Origin: Spiractinospora alimapuensis
GTDB lineage: Bacteria > Actinomycetota > Actinomycetes > Streptosporangiales > Streptosporangiaceae
DNA: 64,000 bases
NCBI RefSeq assembly: GCF_018437505.1
Contig: NZ_CP072467.1
Coordinates: forward strand, 3,744,010 to 3,808,009
Direction of reading: 5' to 3'
Part shown: positions 28,922 through 37,398 of the stretch, piece after piece
Layout of the letters: each line of letters opens with the position of its first letter
Position numbering within the stretch: position 1 is the stretch's first letter
Position numbers and translations under genes: made by a program
The notes under the pieces: model-generated
The model's database searches: none
What the model saw: the letters and a program-made list of their open reading frames with translations, nothing else
What the model was told of the DNA's origin: nothing

Positions 28922-30028
28922 CTACTGCTGTCCTCGAGGTGGGCGCAGCGCGGAGCGTCCGGTGGGGACGTTGCGGCGGACGGTGTCGGCGATCTGGCCG
29001 CGGACGAGGGTGGCGGCGCGGGAGCAGGCGCGTTCGATGTCTTCGGCATGGCTGGCGCCGTGGGCGACGATGACGGTGCCGTTCAGGCCGAGGAGGACGC
29101 CGCCGGCGGCGTTGTCTCCGGTCAGGCGGTCTCGGACTTCCCGTAGCGCGCCGCGGGAGAGCCAACCGCCGATGCGGTTGCGCAAGCCGTTCGTGGAGGC
29201 GTCCCGGAGCTGGCCGAAGAGGAAGGCGACCGTTCCCTCCACCGACTTCAGGGCGACGTTCCCGGTGAAGCCGTCCGTGACGGCGACATCCACCGCTCCG
29301 GTGAACAGGTCGTGGCCTTCGATGTTGCCGCGATACTCGAAGGTCGGAGTCTCGGAGGCCAGGGCGGCGAGGAGTTCCGCGGCCTTGCGGGTGAGTTTGT
29401 TGCCCTTGCCCGGCTCGGCCCCGATGGTGAGCAGGCCCACCCGGACGGGGTCGACGCCGTGCGCCGTCGCGGCGTACGCGGCGCCCAGCCCGGCGTACTG
29501 GGCGAGCATCTCCGGTTTGGCGTCCGCGTTCGCCCCGGCGTCGAGGAGCACGGTGGGGTGCGGGCGGGTGGGCAGGTCCACCGCGAGGGCGGGGCGGAGC
29601 ACACCGGGCAGGGTGCGAAGGCGCACCGTCGAGGTCGCCACGACGCCGCCGGTGGAGCCGGCCGACACCAGGGCCTCCGCCGCGCCCGTGCGGATCAGGC
29701 GGCAGGCGACCGCGACGCTGGACCGGGGACGGCGCCAGCTCGCGAGCGCGCCCTCGGCCATCGCCAGTGCGTCCTCCGCGTGCACCACCGGGATGTCCCG
29801 CTCCGCGCCCGCCTCGCGGAGCAGCGGCGTCACCTCCGCGCGGCGCCCCACGAGAACGACACGGATCCCCCGCCGGCGCACCGCGTCCACGGCGCCCCGG
29901 ACGATCTCTCCGGGGGCGTGGTCGCCGCCCATCGCGTCCACGGCGATGACAGGGGACGTCGCCCACGCGTCCGTCGCGTCAGCCCCGCCCGCGCGTCGTG
30001 CGCCGTGTCCGGACTCCGCGTGCCTCAT
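28922..30028 (-). CDS. plsX: Phosphate acyltransferase PlsX
   Basis: 368 residues. Makes acyl-phosphate from acyl-ACP, the first step of phospholipid synthesis by the PlsX/PlsY route. Family blocks: IAVDAMGGDHAPGEIVRGA at the N-terminus, VSAGSTGGVVA, DAGANADAKPEMLAQYA, IGAEPGKGN, YRGNIEGHDLFTG and VAVTDGFTGNVALKSVEG. A 25-residue Arg/His-rich extension precedes the fold. ATG 30028 picked over an upstream frame with no similarity. In many bacteria it adjoins rpmF and fab genes; here it stands alone. The C-terminus runs on slightly (VPTGRSALRPP). Confidence 0.92.
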   Translation of the reverse strand: MRHAESGHGARRAGGADATDAWATSPVIAVDAMGGDHAPGEIVRGAVDAVRRRGIRVVLVGRRAEVTPLLREAGAERDIPVVHAEDALAMAEGALASWRRPRSSVAVACRLIRTGAAEALVSAGSTGGVVATSTVRLRTLPGVLRPALAVDLPTRPHPTVLLDAGANADAKPEMLAQYAGLGAAYAATAHGVDPVRVGLLTIGAEPGKGNKLTRKAAELLAALASETPTFEYRGNIEGHDLFTGAVDVAVTDGFTGNVALKSVEGTVAFLFGQLRDASTNGLRNRIGGWLSRGALREVRDRLTGDNAAGGVLLGLNGTVIVAHGASHAEDIERACSRAATLVRGQIADTVRRNVPTGRSALRPPRGQQ

Positions 30029-30345
30029 CCCTGTCCTTACCGACGTCGCTTGGTTACTCGACGTGAACAACCCTACGTGTCGGACATGTCCACGCGAGGG
30101 ACGGTGGACCACTCCGTGTGGGAGGTGTCATTCATGCCACTTGTCCCGGTTAGGGGAGCTACGGGTACAAAGTGATCAGGGTGGGTATCGCTGTCCTACG
30201 GCGATTTCGCGCCGTCGCGTCGCTGGCTTCGCCGGCGACAACAGAAGGTTGAGAGTCGGACGGACGACCCCACGGGGCCCGTCCGTCAGACACATTCGTC
30301 GCGCAAGGGCCCGTACCGGCGTGCGCGACAATCGAAAGGAGACGT
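30029..30345. other. Divergent promoter region of plsX and the KamA-family gene
   Basis: 317 bp. AAAGGAG at 30335-30341 is the ribosome site of the radical SAM gene. A GGACG...CGTCC-type imperfect stem lies near 30268-30287. No riboswitch recognised. Confidence 0.45.
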
Positions 30346-31710
30346 GTGAGCCTGACACAGGATGCGGCCGTGCCGCCGATGCCTCCGGCGGGACGTCGTT
30401 TTCGGGCCTACACCGCGAAGCACCTGGACGAACTGACCCAGCGTGCCGGTCTGGCGGCCGACGAACGCCTCGCGGTCCGTGCCGTGGCATCAGTGCTGCC
30501 GTTTCGGGTCAACGCCTATGTGATCGACGAGTTGATCGACTGGTCCTCGGCTCCCGACGATCCCATCTATCGCCTGACCTTCCCCCAGCCGGACATGCTG
30601 CCCGCCACCGACGTCGCACGGATGGCGGACCTGCTCACCAAAGAAGTACCGAAGAAGGAGCTCGACGCCGCCGCGAACGAGATTCGTGCCCGGCTCAACC
30701 CCCACCCCGCCGGCCAGATGGACCTCAACGTCCCCAAGGACGGCGAGGAACCCCTGCCGGGGGCACAGCACAAGTACCAAGAGACCGTCCTCTTCTTCCC
30801 GAAACAGGGCCAGACCTGCCACGCGTACTGCACCTACTGCTTCCGCTGGGCGCAGTTCGTGGGTGAGCCCGACCTCAAGTTCGCCAGCGACCACGTGGAC
30901 CAGCTCGTGGACTACCTGGGGCGGCATCCAGAGGTCACCAGTGTGCTGATCACCGGCGGCGACCCGATGATCATGGGCGAGGGGGTGCTCTCCCGCTACG
31001 TCGAGCCGCTGTTGGAGATCGACACCCTGGAGTCGATTCGTATCGGTACCAAGGCGCTGTCGTACTGGCCGCAACGTTTCGTCACCGACCCGGACGCCGA
31101 CGAGACCATGCGCCTGTTCGAGCGGGTGGTCGACTCCGGCAAGAACCTGGCGCTGATGGCGCACTTCTCGCACCCGAACGAGATGGTTCCGGACTTGGCC
31201 CGGCAGGCCGTCTCCCGGGTACGGGACACCGGCGCGGTCATCCGCACCCAGGCGCCCCTGATCCGCACGATCAACGATGACCCGGCGGTGTGGGAGAGCA
31301 TGTGGCGTACGCACGTGCGCAGTGGCATGGTCCCCTACTACATGTTCGTGGAGCGCGACACTGGGCCGCAGGACTACTTCGCGGTTCCGCTGGCCGAGGC
31401 CTACCGGATCTTCCGTGAGGCCTACTCCCGGGTCTCCGGTCTGGCGCGAACCGTGCGCGGACCGTCCATGTCGGCGACACCCGGCAAGGTGTGCGTGGAC
31501 GGCGTGACCGAGGTCGCCGGGGAACGCGTCTTCGTGCTGCGCTTCATCCAAGCCCGCGACCCGGAGCTGGTCGGTCGACCGTTCTTCGCCAAGTACGACG
31601 AGACGGCGGCGTGGCTGTTCGACCTGGAGCCGGCCCTCGGAGCCACCCACTTCCCTCATGAGGCGCCGCCCGCCCCGAGTGTCGAGGCCGCGGGAAACCC
31701 CGGGCTGTGA
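30346..31710 (+). CDS. KamA-family (lysine 2,3-aminomutase-like) radical SAM protein
   Basis: 454 residues. The 4Fe-4S/SAM motif CxxxCxxC is at Cys158, Cys162 and Cys165 (CHAYCTYCFRW), followed by VLITGGDPM and the TIM-barrel strands of the aminomutase family. MPGK-like GPSMSATPGKVCVDG near residue 380 may hold the PLP lysine of true aminomutases. Candidate activities are a lysine or glutamate 2,3-aminomutase, or an unknown amine rearrangement. It lacks the C-terminal zinc/tetramer domain I would expect in clostridial KamA. Good Shine-Dalgarno (AAAGGAG). A ROK kinase gene follows 13 bp later. Confidence 0.8.
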   Translation: MSLTQDAAVPPMPPAGRRFRAYTAKHLDELTQRAGLAADERLAVRAVASVLPFRVNAYVIDELIDWSSAPDDPIYRLTFPQPDMLPATDVARMADLLTKEVPKKELDAAANEIRARLNPHPAGQMDLNVPKDGEEPLPGAQHKYQETVLFFPKQGQTCHAYCTYCFRWAQFVGEPDLKFASDHVDQLVDYLGRHPEVTSVLITGGDPMIMGEGVLSRYVEPLLEIDTLESIRIGTKALSYWPQRFVTDPDADETMRLFERVVDSGKNLALMAHFSHPNEMVPDLARQAVSRVRDTGAVIRTQAPLIRTINDDPAVWESMWRTHVRSGMVPYYMFVERDTGPQDYFAVPLAEAYRIFREAYSRVSGLARTVRGPSMSATPGKVCVDGVTEVAGERVFVLRFIQARDPELVGRPFFAKYDETAAWLFDLEPALGATHFPHEAPPAPSVEAAGNPGL

Positions 31711-31723
31711 GTTCAATCGTCGG

Positions 31724-32803
31724 GTGAGCCGAGACGCGGAACGGACGAGGCGCATGCCCTGGGGACGGACGCACCGGCGCGGGCTGGTGGTCGGGGTCGA
31801 CATCGGCGGCACGAAGCTCGCCGCCGGTGTCGTCACCCCCGGTGGCCACATCCTGGCCCGTCGCTACGCCCGCACCCCTGGCCAGGAGAGTCCCGAGGTG
31901 GTCGAGAAGACCATCACCGAGGTCGTGACCGAACTCGGCGCGCGGCACCGGATCCGCGCCGTGGGTGTGGCCGCGGCCGGCTTCGTCGACCGGGACAGGT
32001 CCACGGTCCTCTTCGCCCCTCACCTCTCCTGGCGGGACGAGCCGCTGCGGGACGCGCTCAGGGCTCGGCTCGGCGTTCCCGTCGTGGTGGAGAACGACGC
32101 CAACGCGGCGGCGTGGGCGGAGGTGCGGGTCGGCACCGGGGTGGGGGAGAGCAGCACGGTTCTGGTCAACCTGGGAACCGGCATCGGCGGGTCAGTGGTC
32201 CAGGACGGACGCCTCTACCGTGGACGGCACGGCACGGCCGGCGAGTTCGGCCACATGACCATCGTTCCCGACGGCCACCGGTGCGAATGCGGCAACCGGG
32301 GGTGCTGGGAGCAGTACGCGAGCGGCAACGCGCTCGTCCGTGAGGCACGGGACCTGGTGCGCTCACGCTCCCCGATGGCGCACGCCCTCGCCGCGGCGGT
32401 CGACGGCGACGTCGACGCCGTCACCGGGCCCCTCGTCACCTCACTCGCCCGGGGTGGTGACCGGGCCAGTGTGGAGCTGCTGGAGTCCACGGGCGAGTGG
32501 CTCGGCCTCGGCCTGGCGAACCTCGCCGACGCCTTCGACCCGGGGCTGTTCGTGATCGGGGGCGGGGTCTCGGAGGCCGACGGTCTGCTGTTGGATCCGG
32601 CGCGTCGCGCGTTCCGCCGCAATCTGGCGGGGCGCGGCTACCGTCCCGAGGCGGGGATCGTTCCGGCGGGCCTGGGCAACGACGCCGGCATGATCGGCGT
32701 CGCCGATCTCGCCCGTGCGACGGTCACCAAGTGGGACCGCCGCACGGGCACCGGATGGCACCCCGGGAAGAGTCGGCGCCATCAGGCGAGGCGCCGTCGG
32801 TGA
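31724..32803 (+). CDS. ROK-family sugar kinase, probably glucokinase
   Basis: 359 residues. ATP site VVGVDIGGTKLAAGVV, sugar-binding VVENDANAAAWAE, second phosphate motif LVNLGTGIGGSVVQDG, and the ROK zinc finger EFGHMTIVPDGHRCECGNRGCWEQYASG. The EFGH...CxCGxxGCxE pattern with intact catalytic Asp fits glucokinase, which in actinomycetes also mediates glucose repression. A 22-residue Arg-rich N-terminus and Lys/Arg-rich C-terminus are extra. Start GTG 31724; ATG 31754 is an alternative. Close spacing to the KamA gene suggests one transcript. Confidence 0.83.
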   Translation: MSRDAERTRRMPWGRTHRRGLVVGVDIGGTKLAAGVVTPGGHILARRYARTPGQESPEVVEKTITEVVTELGARHRIRAVGVAAAGFVDRDRSTVLFAPHLSWRDEPLRDALRARLGVPVVVENDANAAAWAEVRVGTGVGESSTVLVNLGTGIGGSVVQDGRLYRGRHGTAGEFGHMTIVPDGHRCECGNRGCWEQYASGNALVREARDLVRSRSPMAHALAAAVDGDVDAVTGPLVTSLARGGDRASVELLESTGEWLGLGLANLADAFDPGLFVIGGGVSEADGLLLDPARRAFRRNLAGRGYRPEAGIVPAGLGNDAGMIGVADLARATVTKWDRRTGTGWHPGKSRRHQARRRR

Positions 32804-32837
32804 GGGATCGCGCGGCCGGTCACGTCCCTACCGACGG
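32794..32837. terminator. Bidirectional terminator between ROK and DUF397 genes
   Basis: CCGTCGGT / ACCGACGG with an inner AGGGA / TCCCT; the left arm overlaps the ROK stop codon. Total stem 13 bp. Confidence 0.7.
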
Positions 32838-32841
32838 GTTC

Positions 32842-33027
32842 CTACAGTTCGCCGGTGCGTACTCCGGCGAGGAACGCGCCGAACTCGGCGTGGGGGAAGG
32901 CCAGGTGACCCAGCGGACGGTTCTGGGTGTCGCGGATCAGGACCGAACTGTCATAGGTTTCGGCCACCTCGACGCAGTCGCCGCCCTGCTGGTTGCTGTA
33001 GCTCGACTTGTGCCAGTCAACGCGCAT
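32842..33027 (-). CDS. DUF397 protein
   Basis: 61 residues matching the DUF397 pattern: WHKSSYSNQQGGDCVEVAE, then VLIRDTQNRPLGHLAFPHAEFGAFLAGVR. These small proteins are paired with an upstream XRE/DUF5753 regulator in streptomycete-type genomes and are thought to act with it, possibly as an antagonist (as in WhiJ-like loci). Its start overlaps the regulator's last 11 bp, so the two are coupled. Confidence 0.88.
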   Translation of the reverse strand: MRVDWHKSSYSNQQGGDCVEVAETYDSSVLIRDTQNRPLGHLAFPHAEFGAFLAGVRTGEL

Positions 33028-33844
33028 ATATCTCGTCTCTCCTCTGTCGCAGTAGTTCGACCGTTTGTTCGGGTGAGAGCGCGACCCCTTGTAGCGTGCT
33101 GAACAATAGAGTTATGGGGCCGACGAGTTCTGGTTCGGCAACCATCTCTCCCTGCGCGACCGTCTCGACATACACCGCATCCGGTTTGTCATTGAATGAC
33201 AGGATCTTGAATGGTCCGCTCAGGCCCGGATGGTGCCGGGTGCTGAACGGGACCACCTGAAAACGGATGCGTCGCTGTTCGATCAGGTCGAGCAGTAACC
33301 CAATCTGTTCATACACGGTTTCCGGTGGGCCCACCGGCCTTTTGATCACAACCTCGTCAACAATGAGCCAAACAATCGGACTTCCGGTGGAGTTGAGAAG
33401 ACTCCTTCGCCTGGTTCGCGCGCTGATCAGCTTCGTTAGCTCCTCCTCCCCGAGGAGTGGATTCCCCGCTCGCAGGATGGTTCCCGCGTAGTTCTCGGTT
33501 TGGACCAGCCCGGGGACGAGGAGTGGATTATATTCCCGGACCATGGTCGCAACCGGTTCGGCTTTTACTAATTCACGTAGTGCCTCCGGAGGAGCGCCGC
33601 CGTGTAACTGGGGCCATATTTCGACCAACACGCCCTCGCCGCCAAGAACACGATCGGCCGCCTGTGCGAATGCGCGACTGGGGTATCGTTCTCCTCGTTC
33701 CACGGCACCGACTTGCTGGGGGGACACGTGGACGGAGTACGCGAGGGTCCGTTGGGACATTTCGGCGAGATTGCGCAGGCGCGTGAGCTCCGCGCCGAAT
33801 CGCCACAAGGCCGGATTCTTCTCGGCTGGTCGCTTGTGCCCCAT
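33017..33844 (-). CDS. XRE-family regulator with DUF5753 domain
   Basis: 275 residues. A helix-turn-helix (FGAELTRLRNLAEMSQRTLAYSVHVSPQQVGAVERGERYP, about 15-55) is followed by DUF5753 (REYNPLLVPGLVQTENYAGTILRAG; RQ-rich middle; PFKILSFNDKPDAVYVETVAQGEMV). The family controls development and antibiotic production in Streptomyces (WhiJ group). Forms the usual pair with the DUF397 gene and is divergent from a 120-residue protein gene. A near-palindrome at 33910-33922 lies between the two. Confidence 0.88.
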   Translation of the reverse strand: MGHKRPAEKNPALWRFGAELTRLRNLAEMSQRTLAYSVHVSPQQVGAVERGERYPSRAFAQAADRVLGGEGVLVEIWPQLHGGAPPEALRELVKAEPVATMVREYNPLLVPGLVQTENYAGTILRAGNPLLGEEELTKLISARTRRRSLLNSTGSPIVWLIVDEVVIKRPVGPPETVYEQIGLLLDLIEQRRIRFQVVPFSTRHHPGLSGPFKILSFNDKPDAVYVETVAQGEMVAEPELVGPITLLFSTLQGVALSPEQTVELLRQRRDEIYAR

Positions 33845-33909
33845 GACCACAGAGAACCACAGTTCTCCACTACCCGCCACCGGTTCGCCAAAAATACTCG
33901 GTGTTGCTC

Positions 33910-33922
33910 TATACCTGGTGTA
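33910..33922. promoter_or_regulatory. Near-palindrome TATACC-T-GGTGTA, candidate XRE operator
   Basis: Six-base arms with one mismatch, in the A/T-rich 118-bp gap between the XRE gene and the divergent gene at 33963. Suggests shared control. Confidence 0.45.
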
Positions 33923-33962
33923 TCTATGGAAAATGTGCGGCGTAGCACGGGATAGTCGTCGC

Positions 33963-34325
33963 ATGGGGATGGAAGATATAGAGCCTCCCGAACCCGTGAG
34001 CGAGAGGGAACATCGCCAACGGTGTCTCGCCCTGCGAACCCTGTCGTCGGCCCTGGCCGGTCACCGTGTCCGCAGCCGACTCTACGGACAGGTGGAGCTG
34101 GGTGTGCGCCGACGCGTGACCATCGACTTCCGACGTCGGTACGACCCACTGCTCAGCGTGCTCACCCGGGAGAGCGACTCCGAGATTCAGGTCCGCGTGC
34201 ACGAGGACACATTCACCTGGAGCCGCGCGGACGGCGCACCGCGTGCCGTTCCCGTGGCGGACACGGAGCGCGCCGCCGAGGAGATCATCGTCTGCCTCGG
34301 CGGACACACCCGCTCCGGCCGATAA
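33963..34325 (+). CDS. Hypothetical protein (120 aa), divergent partner of the XRE/DUF397 pair
   Basis: Soluble and Arg-rich: REHRQRCLALRTLSSALAGHRVRSRLYG, then RRYDPLLSVLTRESDSEIQVRVHEDTFTWSRADG, then ADTERAAEEIIVCLGGH. It has one helix followed by strands, like small ligand- or immunity-type proteins. I recognise no family. GATAGT about 8 bp before the ATG suggests a leaderless start; ATG 33969 is an alternative. The XRE operator between them makes it a likely direct target. Confidence 0.65.
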   Translation: MGMEDIEPPEPVSEREHRQRCLALRTLSSALAGHRVRSRLYGQVELGVRRRVTIDFRRRYDPLLSVLTRESDSEIQVRVHEDTFTWSRADGAPRAVPVADTERAAEEIIVCLGGHTRSGR

Positions 34326-34404
34326 CGTCCCAGTCCGTGGCACGCTCCGCCCCCCACGCGGCACGGGGTCGAGGAGCGTCGAAGCAAACCACCGCCAACG
34401 ACCA

Positions 34405-34437
34405 GTGCCCGTGCGTCGACGATCTCGTCGCGGGCAC
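34405..34437. terminator. Stem-loop between 34325 and 34455
   Basis: GTGCCCG / CGGGCAC with an inner CGACGA / TCGTCG stem; lies between converging genes. Confidence 0.6.
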
Positions 34438-34454
34438 CCACATGGCCAGGGCCC

Positions 34455-34991
34455 CTAGGGCACGTGTCCCATCCAGGCGAGGGCCTGGCGGACCAGCACT
34501 CCCTGACCGTCGGCCATCTCGTCCTGCACCGCCGGACCGGCGGCCTCCTCCGGCGTGAACCAGACCAGGTCCAGGGCGTCCTGTCGTGGCTGGCAGTCGC
34601 CGGTGACCGGAACGACGAAGGCGAGCGCGACCGCGTGCTGTCGTGCGTCGTGGAACGGCGTCACGCCCGGGGTCGGGAAGTACTCGGCCACGGTGAACGG
34701 CTGAGGCGAGGGCGGGATACTTGGCAGGGCCACCGGGCCCAGATCCTTCTCCAGGTGGCGACGCAGCGCGTCGCGGACCCGTTCGTGGTACAGAACTCGC
34801 CCCGACACCACGGTTCGCGTGAACGTCTGGTCCGGAGCGATCCGCATGAGTAGTCCGACGCTGGTGACGCCGCCGGATTCGTCCACACGCACGGGGATCG
34901 CGTTGACGTAGAGGATTGGCATCCGACCACGGAGTGAGTCGAGCTCCGTGGCGGTGAACCAACCGGGCATGGTGTCCGTCGTGTCCGTCAT
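34455..34991 (-). CDS. DUF4916 / Nudix-fold protein with degenerate Nudix box
   Basis: 178 residues starting near MPGWFTATELDSLRGRMPILYVNAIPVR, typical of the actinobacterial DUF4916 Nudix-like group. The segment GRVLYHERVRDALRRHLEKDLGP sits where the Nudix box should be. The leading Gly, first Glu and Arg fit, but the catalytic REUxEE is replaced by RHLEKD. Hydrolysis is therefore doubtful and a binding role is possible. GGCGAGG precedes ATG 34991. It is divergent from the SDR/enoyl-CoA hydratase operon. Confidence 0.75.
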   Translation of the reverse strand: MTDTTDTMPGWFTATELDSLRGRMPILYVNAIPVRVDESGGVTSVGLLMRIAPDQTFTRTVVSGRVLYHERVRDALRRHLEKDLGPVALPSIPPSPQPFTVAEYFPTPGVTPFHDARQHAVALAFVVPVTGDCQPRQDALDLVWFTPEEAAGPAVQDEMADGQGVLVRQALAWMGHVP

Positions 34992-35128
34992 CCTCGCCTT
35001 TCTATCGCGGTTGGGCCTCATGGTGCGAGAGTGGCGCAGGAGGCTCCCGCCGGCCCACCTCGATTCTGCCCACTCGCGGATTGTCAGACCCTCGCCAAGG
35101 CCGCTACTCGCGGGTAAAGTCTCGCGGC

Positions 35129-35902
35129 ATGGAGCTGAACGGAGTGGCCGCACTCGTCACCGGTGGCGCGAGTGGCCTGGGGGCAGGCACCGCTCGGGAG
35201 CTGGCGGCGGCGGGTGCCCAGGTCGTCATCGCGGACCTCAACATGGACGCCGGCCAAGCGCTGGCCAACGAGATCGGCGGCGTGTTCGTCGCCACCGACG
35301 TATCCGACGAGAACCAGGTGCGGGCGGCCGTGGCCGCGGCGGTCGCCACCGGCCGTCCGCTGCGGGTGGCGGTCGCGTGTGCCGGAATCGCGTGGGCGGC
35401 CCGCACGGTGGACCGCTCGGGAGCGCCGCACGACCTGGACAGCTACCAGAAGGTCATCCAGGTCAACCTGATCGGAACGTTCAACCTGCTACGGCTGGCC
35501 GCCGCCGCGATGGCGGAGACCGACCCGGTGGGGGAGGACGGCGAACGCGGCGTCATCGTCACCACCGCGTCGGCGGCCGGGATCGAGGGCCAGATCGGGC
35601 AGATCGCCTACTCCGCGTCGAAGGGTGGCGTGATCGGGATGACGCTCCCGGCGGCACGCGACCTCGCCGCGATCGGTGTTCGGGTCAACACCATCGCCCC
35701 CGGAATCCTGGAGACGCCGATCTACGGTGAGGGTGAGGGTGCCGAGGAGTTCAAGCGACGTCTCGTCGCGCCGGTGCCCTTCCCCAAGCGACTGGGAACG
35801 GCGGGGGAGTTCGCGAAGCTGGCACGGGCCCTGATGGAGAATAGCTACATCAACGCCGACGTCGTTCGTATCGATGGCGGCTTGCGGCTACCGCCGAAAT
35901 AA
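35129..35902 (+). CDS. Short-chain dehydrogenase, 3-hydroxyacyl-CoA dehydrogenase type II-like
   Basis: 257 residues. NAD site [15 protein letters not shown] strand, catalytic Ser (TTASAAG), Tyr and Lys in AYSASKGG, then [28 protein letters not shown]. The combination [27 protein letters not shown] and the ending [12 protein letters not shown] closely follow human HSD17B10, which oxidises 3-hydroxyacyl-CoA and steroids. TAAAGT 8 bp before the ATG suggests a leaderless mRNA. The enoyl-CoA hydratase gene follows by 11 bp; the pair supplies two successive beta-oxidation steps. Confidence 0.88.
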   Translation: MELNGVAALVTGGASGLGAGTARELAAAGAQVVIADLNMDAGQALANEIGGVFVATDVSDENQVRAAVAAAVATGRPLRVAVACAGIAWAARTVDRSGAPHDLDSYQKVIQVNLIGTFNLLRLAAAAMAETDPVGEDGERGVIVTTASAAGIEGQIGQIAYSASKGGVIGMTLPAARDLAAIGVRVNTIAPGILETPIYGEGEGAEEFKRRLVAPVPFPKRLGTAGEFAKLARALMENSYINADVVRIDGGLRLPPK

Positions 35903-35913
35903 GAGGAGAGCCG

Positions 35914-36702
35914 ATGACGGAGACAGGCGACGCCTCACAGGAATCGCCGGTGATCTATGAGACCGACGGCGGGATCGCGGTCATCACGATCAATCGGCCG
36001 AAGGCCAAGAACGCGTTGGACGCCGCCACGGCGCAGGCGATCGCGGAGGCTTTGGACGATCTCGACGCCCGTCCCGAGCTGCGGGTGGGCATTCTGACCG
36101 GTGCGGGTGGGACGTTCTGCGCCGGGATGGACCTCAAGGCGTTCCTCCGTGGCGAGACCCCAGTGGTTGAGGGTCGGGGGTTCGGCGGCATCGTGGAGCG
36201 TCCCCCGCAGAAGCCACTGATCGCGGCCGTCGAGGGCTACGCGTTGGCCGGGGGGCTCGAGGTCGCGCTGGCCTGCGACCTGATCGTCGCCGCGCAGAAC
36301 GCGAAGTTCGGCATCCCCGAGGCGAAGCGGGGGCTGGCCGCCGCGGCCGGCGCGCTGCTGCGCCTGCCCAACCGGGTCCCCCGCAACGTCGCGATGGAGA
36401 TGGCCCTGACGGGTGACTTCGTGTCCACGGCCAAGCTCGCCGAGTTCGGCCTGGTCAACGAGGTGACCTCACCGGGGAAGGCGCTCGCCTCCGCCAAGGA
36501 GCTCGCGGGTCGCATCGCGAAGAACGCTCCGATGTCGATCATCGCCTCCAAGCGGGTGATCGTCGAATCGTCGGACTGGTCCCAGGACGAGATGTGGCGG
36601 CGCCAGGACGACATCACCGGTCCGGTGTTCTCCAGCAAGGACGCGATCGAGGGCTCGGCCGCGTTCGCGGAGAAGCGGGCGCCGGAGTGGAAGGGCGAGT
36701 AG
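35914..36702 (+). CDS. Enoyl-CoA hydratase, crotonase family
   Basis: 262 residues. Crotonase fold with oxyanion-hole segments (GTFCAGMDLKAF; EGYALAGGLEVALACD) and both catalytic glutamates in place: Glu of GGLEVA and Glu of FGIPEAKRGLA. It adds water to 2-enoyl-CoA. GAGGAGAG before the ATG, 11 bp after the SDR gene. A strong terminator follows the gene. The substrate range (short-chain, branched or ring compounds) cannot be set from sequence. Confidence 0.9.
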   Translation: MTETGDASQESPVIYETDGGIAVITINRPKAKNALDAATAQAIAEALDDLDARPELRVGILTGAGGTFCAGMDLKAFLRGETPVVEGRGFGGIVERPPQKPLIAAVEGYALAGGLEVALACDLIVAAQNAKFGIPEAKRGLAAAAGALLRLPNRVPRNVAMEMALTGDFVSTAKLAEFGLVNEVTSPGKALASAKELAGRIAKNAPMSIIASKRVIVESSDWSQDEMWRRQDDITGPVFSSKDAIEGSAAFAEKRAPEWKGE

Positions 36703-36766
36703 GCTCCGGTCTCCTCTCTCGCCGGGCCTTTCGGTCCCCCAACGGCCCGCTCGTACGACACAGGAG

Positions 36767-36808
36767 AGGGGCGTGTCCCCGACGCTCGACGTCGGTGGGC
36801 ACGCCCCT
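36767..36808. terminator. Large bidirectional hairpin between 36702 and 36820
   Basis: AGGGGCGTG / CACGCCCCT, extended inside by CCGACG / CGTCGG; serves both converging genes. Confidence 0.75.
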
Positions 36809-36819
36809 CCGTGCTGCGA

Positions 36820-37398
36820 CTAGTCCACTGGCACGTCGTCGTCGAGTTTGGCGCCGTCGCCGTCCCGGTGGGCACGCCGTAGACGCATCCCCAGCGCGAT
36901 CTGCGCGATGCCCAGCAGGATCGCGAAGCACCCGATCAACAGGGCGATCGCGAACGCTCCGGCGAGCGGTAGCAGGATCAGGCCGAGGCCGACCAGGATC
37001 GTCAGGATGGCGCTGACGATCAGCATCCACTCGTTGGGGATCTCCTTGCGGAGCTGCACCGCGGCCACGGCCTGGGCGATCCCGCTGGCGAGCGCCCAGA
37101 TGCCGAAAACGATCACCAGCGCGAGAACGCCGGACGTCGGCCAGATCAGCAGCAGCGCGCCCAACACGACGCTGAGGACGCCCTGGAACACCAGCCACCA
37201 CCGTGGTCGGTGTTCCTGCCGGTGCGTGAACGCGTGGTAGATCGCGAACAGTCCGTCCACCAGCAGGTACGCGCCGAGCAGGATCACCAGGACGAGCAGT
37301 GTGATGCCTGGCCAGAACACTGCGAGCAGTCCGAAGATGATCGCCAGGATTCCGCGGACGACGAACACCCACCACCGCCGCGACAGCAGTTCCCGCAT
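36820..37398 (-). CDS. HdeD-family (DUF308) membrane protein
   Basis: 192 residues with six membrane helices arranged as three similar hairpins: VVRGILAIIFGLLAVFWPGITLLVLVILLGAYLLVDG, FQGVLSVVLGALLLIWP, and VSAILTILVGLGLILLPLAG. These FGLLAVFWP-type repeats define HdeD, an acid-resistance membrane protein in enterobacteria; in actinomycetes it is usually a stress-regulon gene of unknown mechanism. The Met with GGAGGTG 4 bp upstream is used; the ATG four codons before overlaps that site. GGGTA-N2-TACCC at 37425-37436 lies in its promoter. Confidence 0.85.
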   Translation of the reverse strand: MRELLSRRWWVFVVRGILAIIFGLLAVFWPGITLLVLVILLGAYLLVDGLFAIYHAFTHRQEHRPRWWLVFQGVLSVVLGALLLIWPTSGVLALVIVFGIWALASGIAQAVAAVQLRKEIPNEWMLIVSAILTILVGLGLILLPLAGAFAIALLIGCFAILLGIAQIALGMRLRRAHRDGDGAKLDDDVPVD

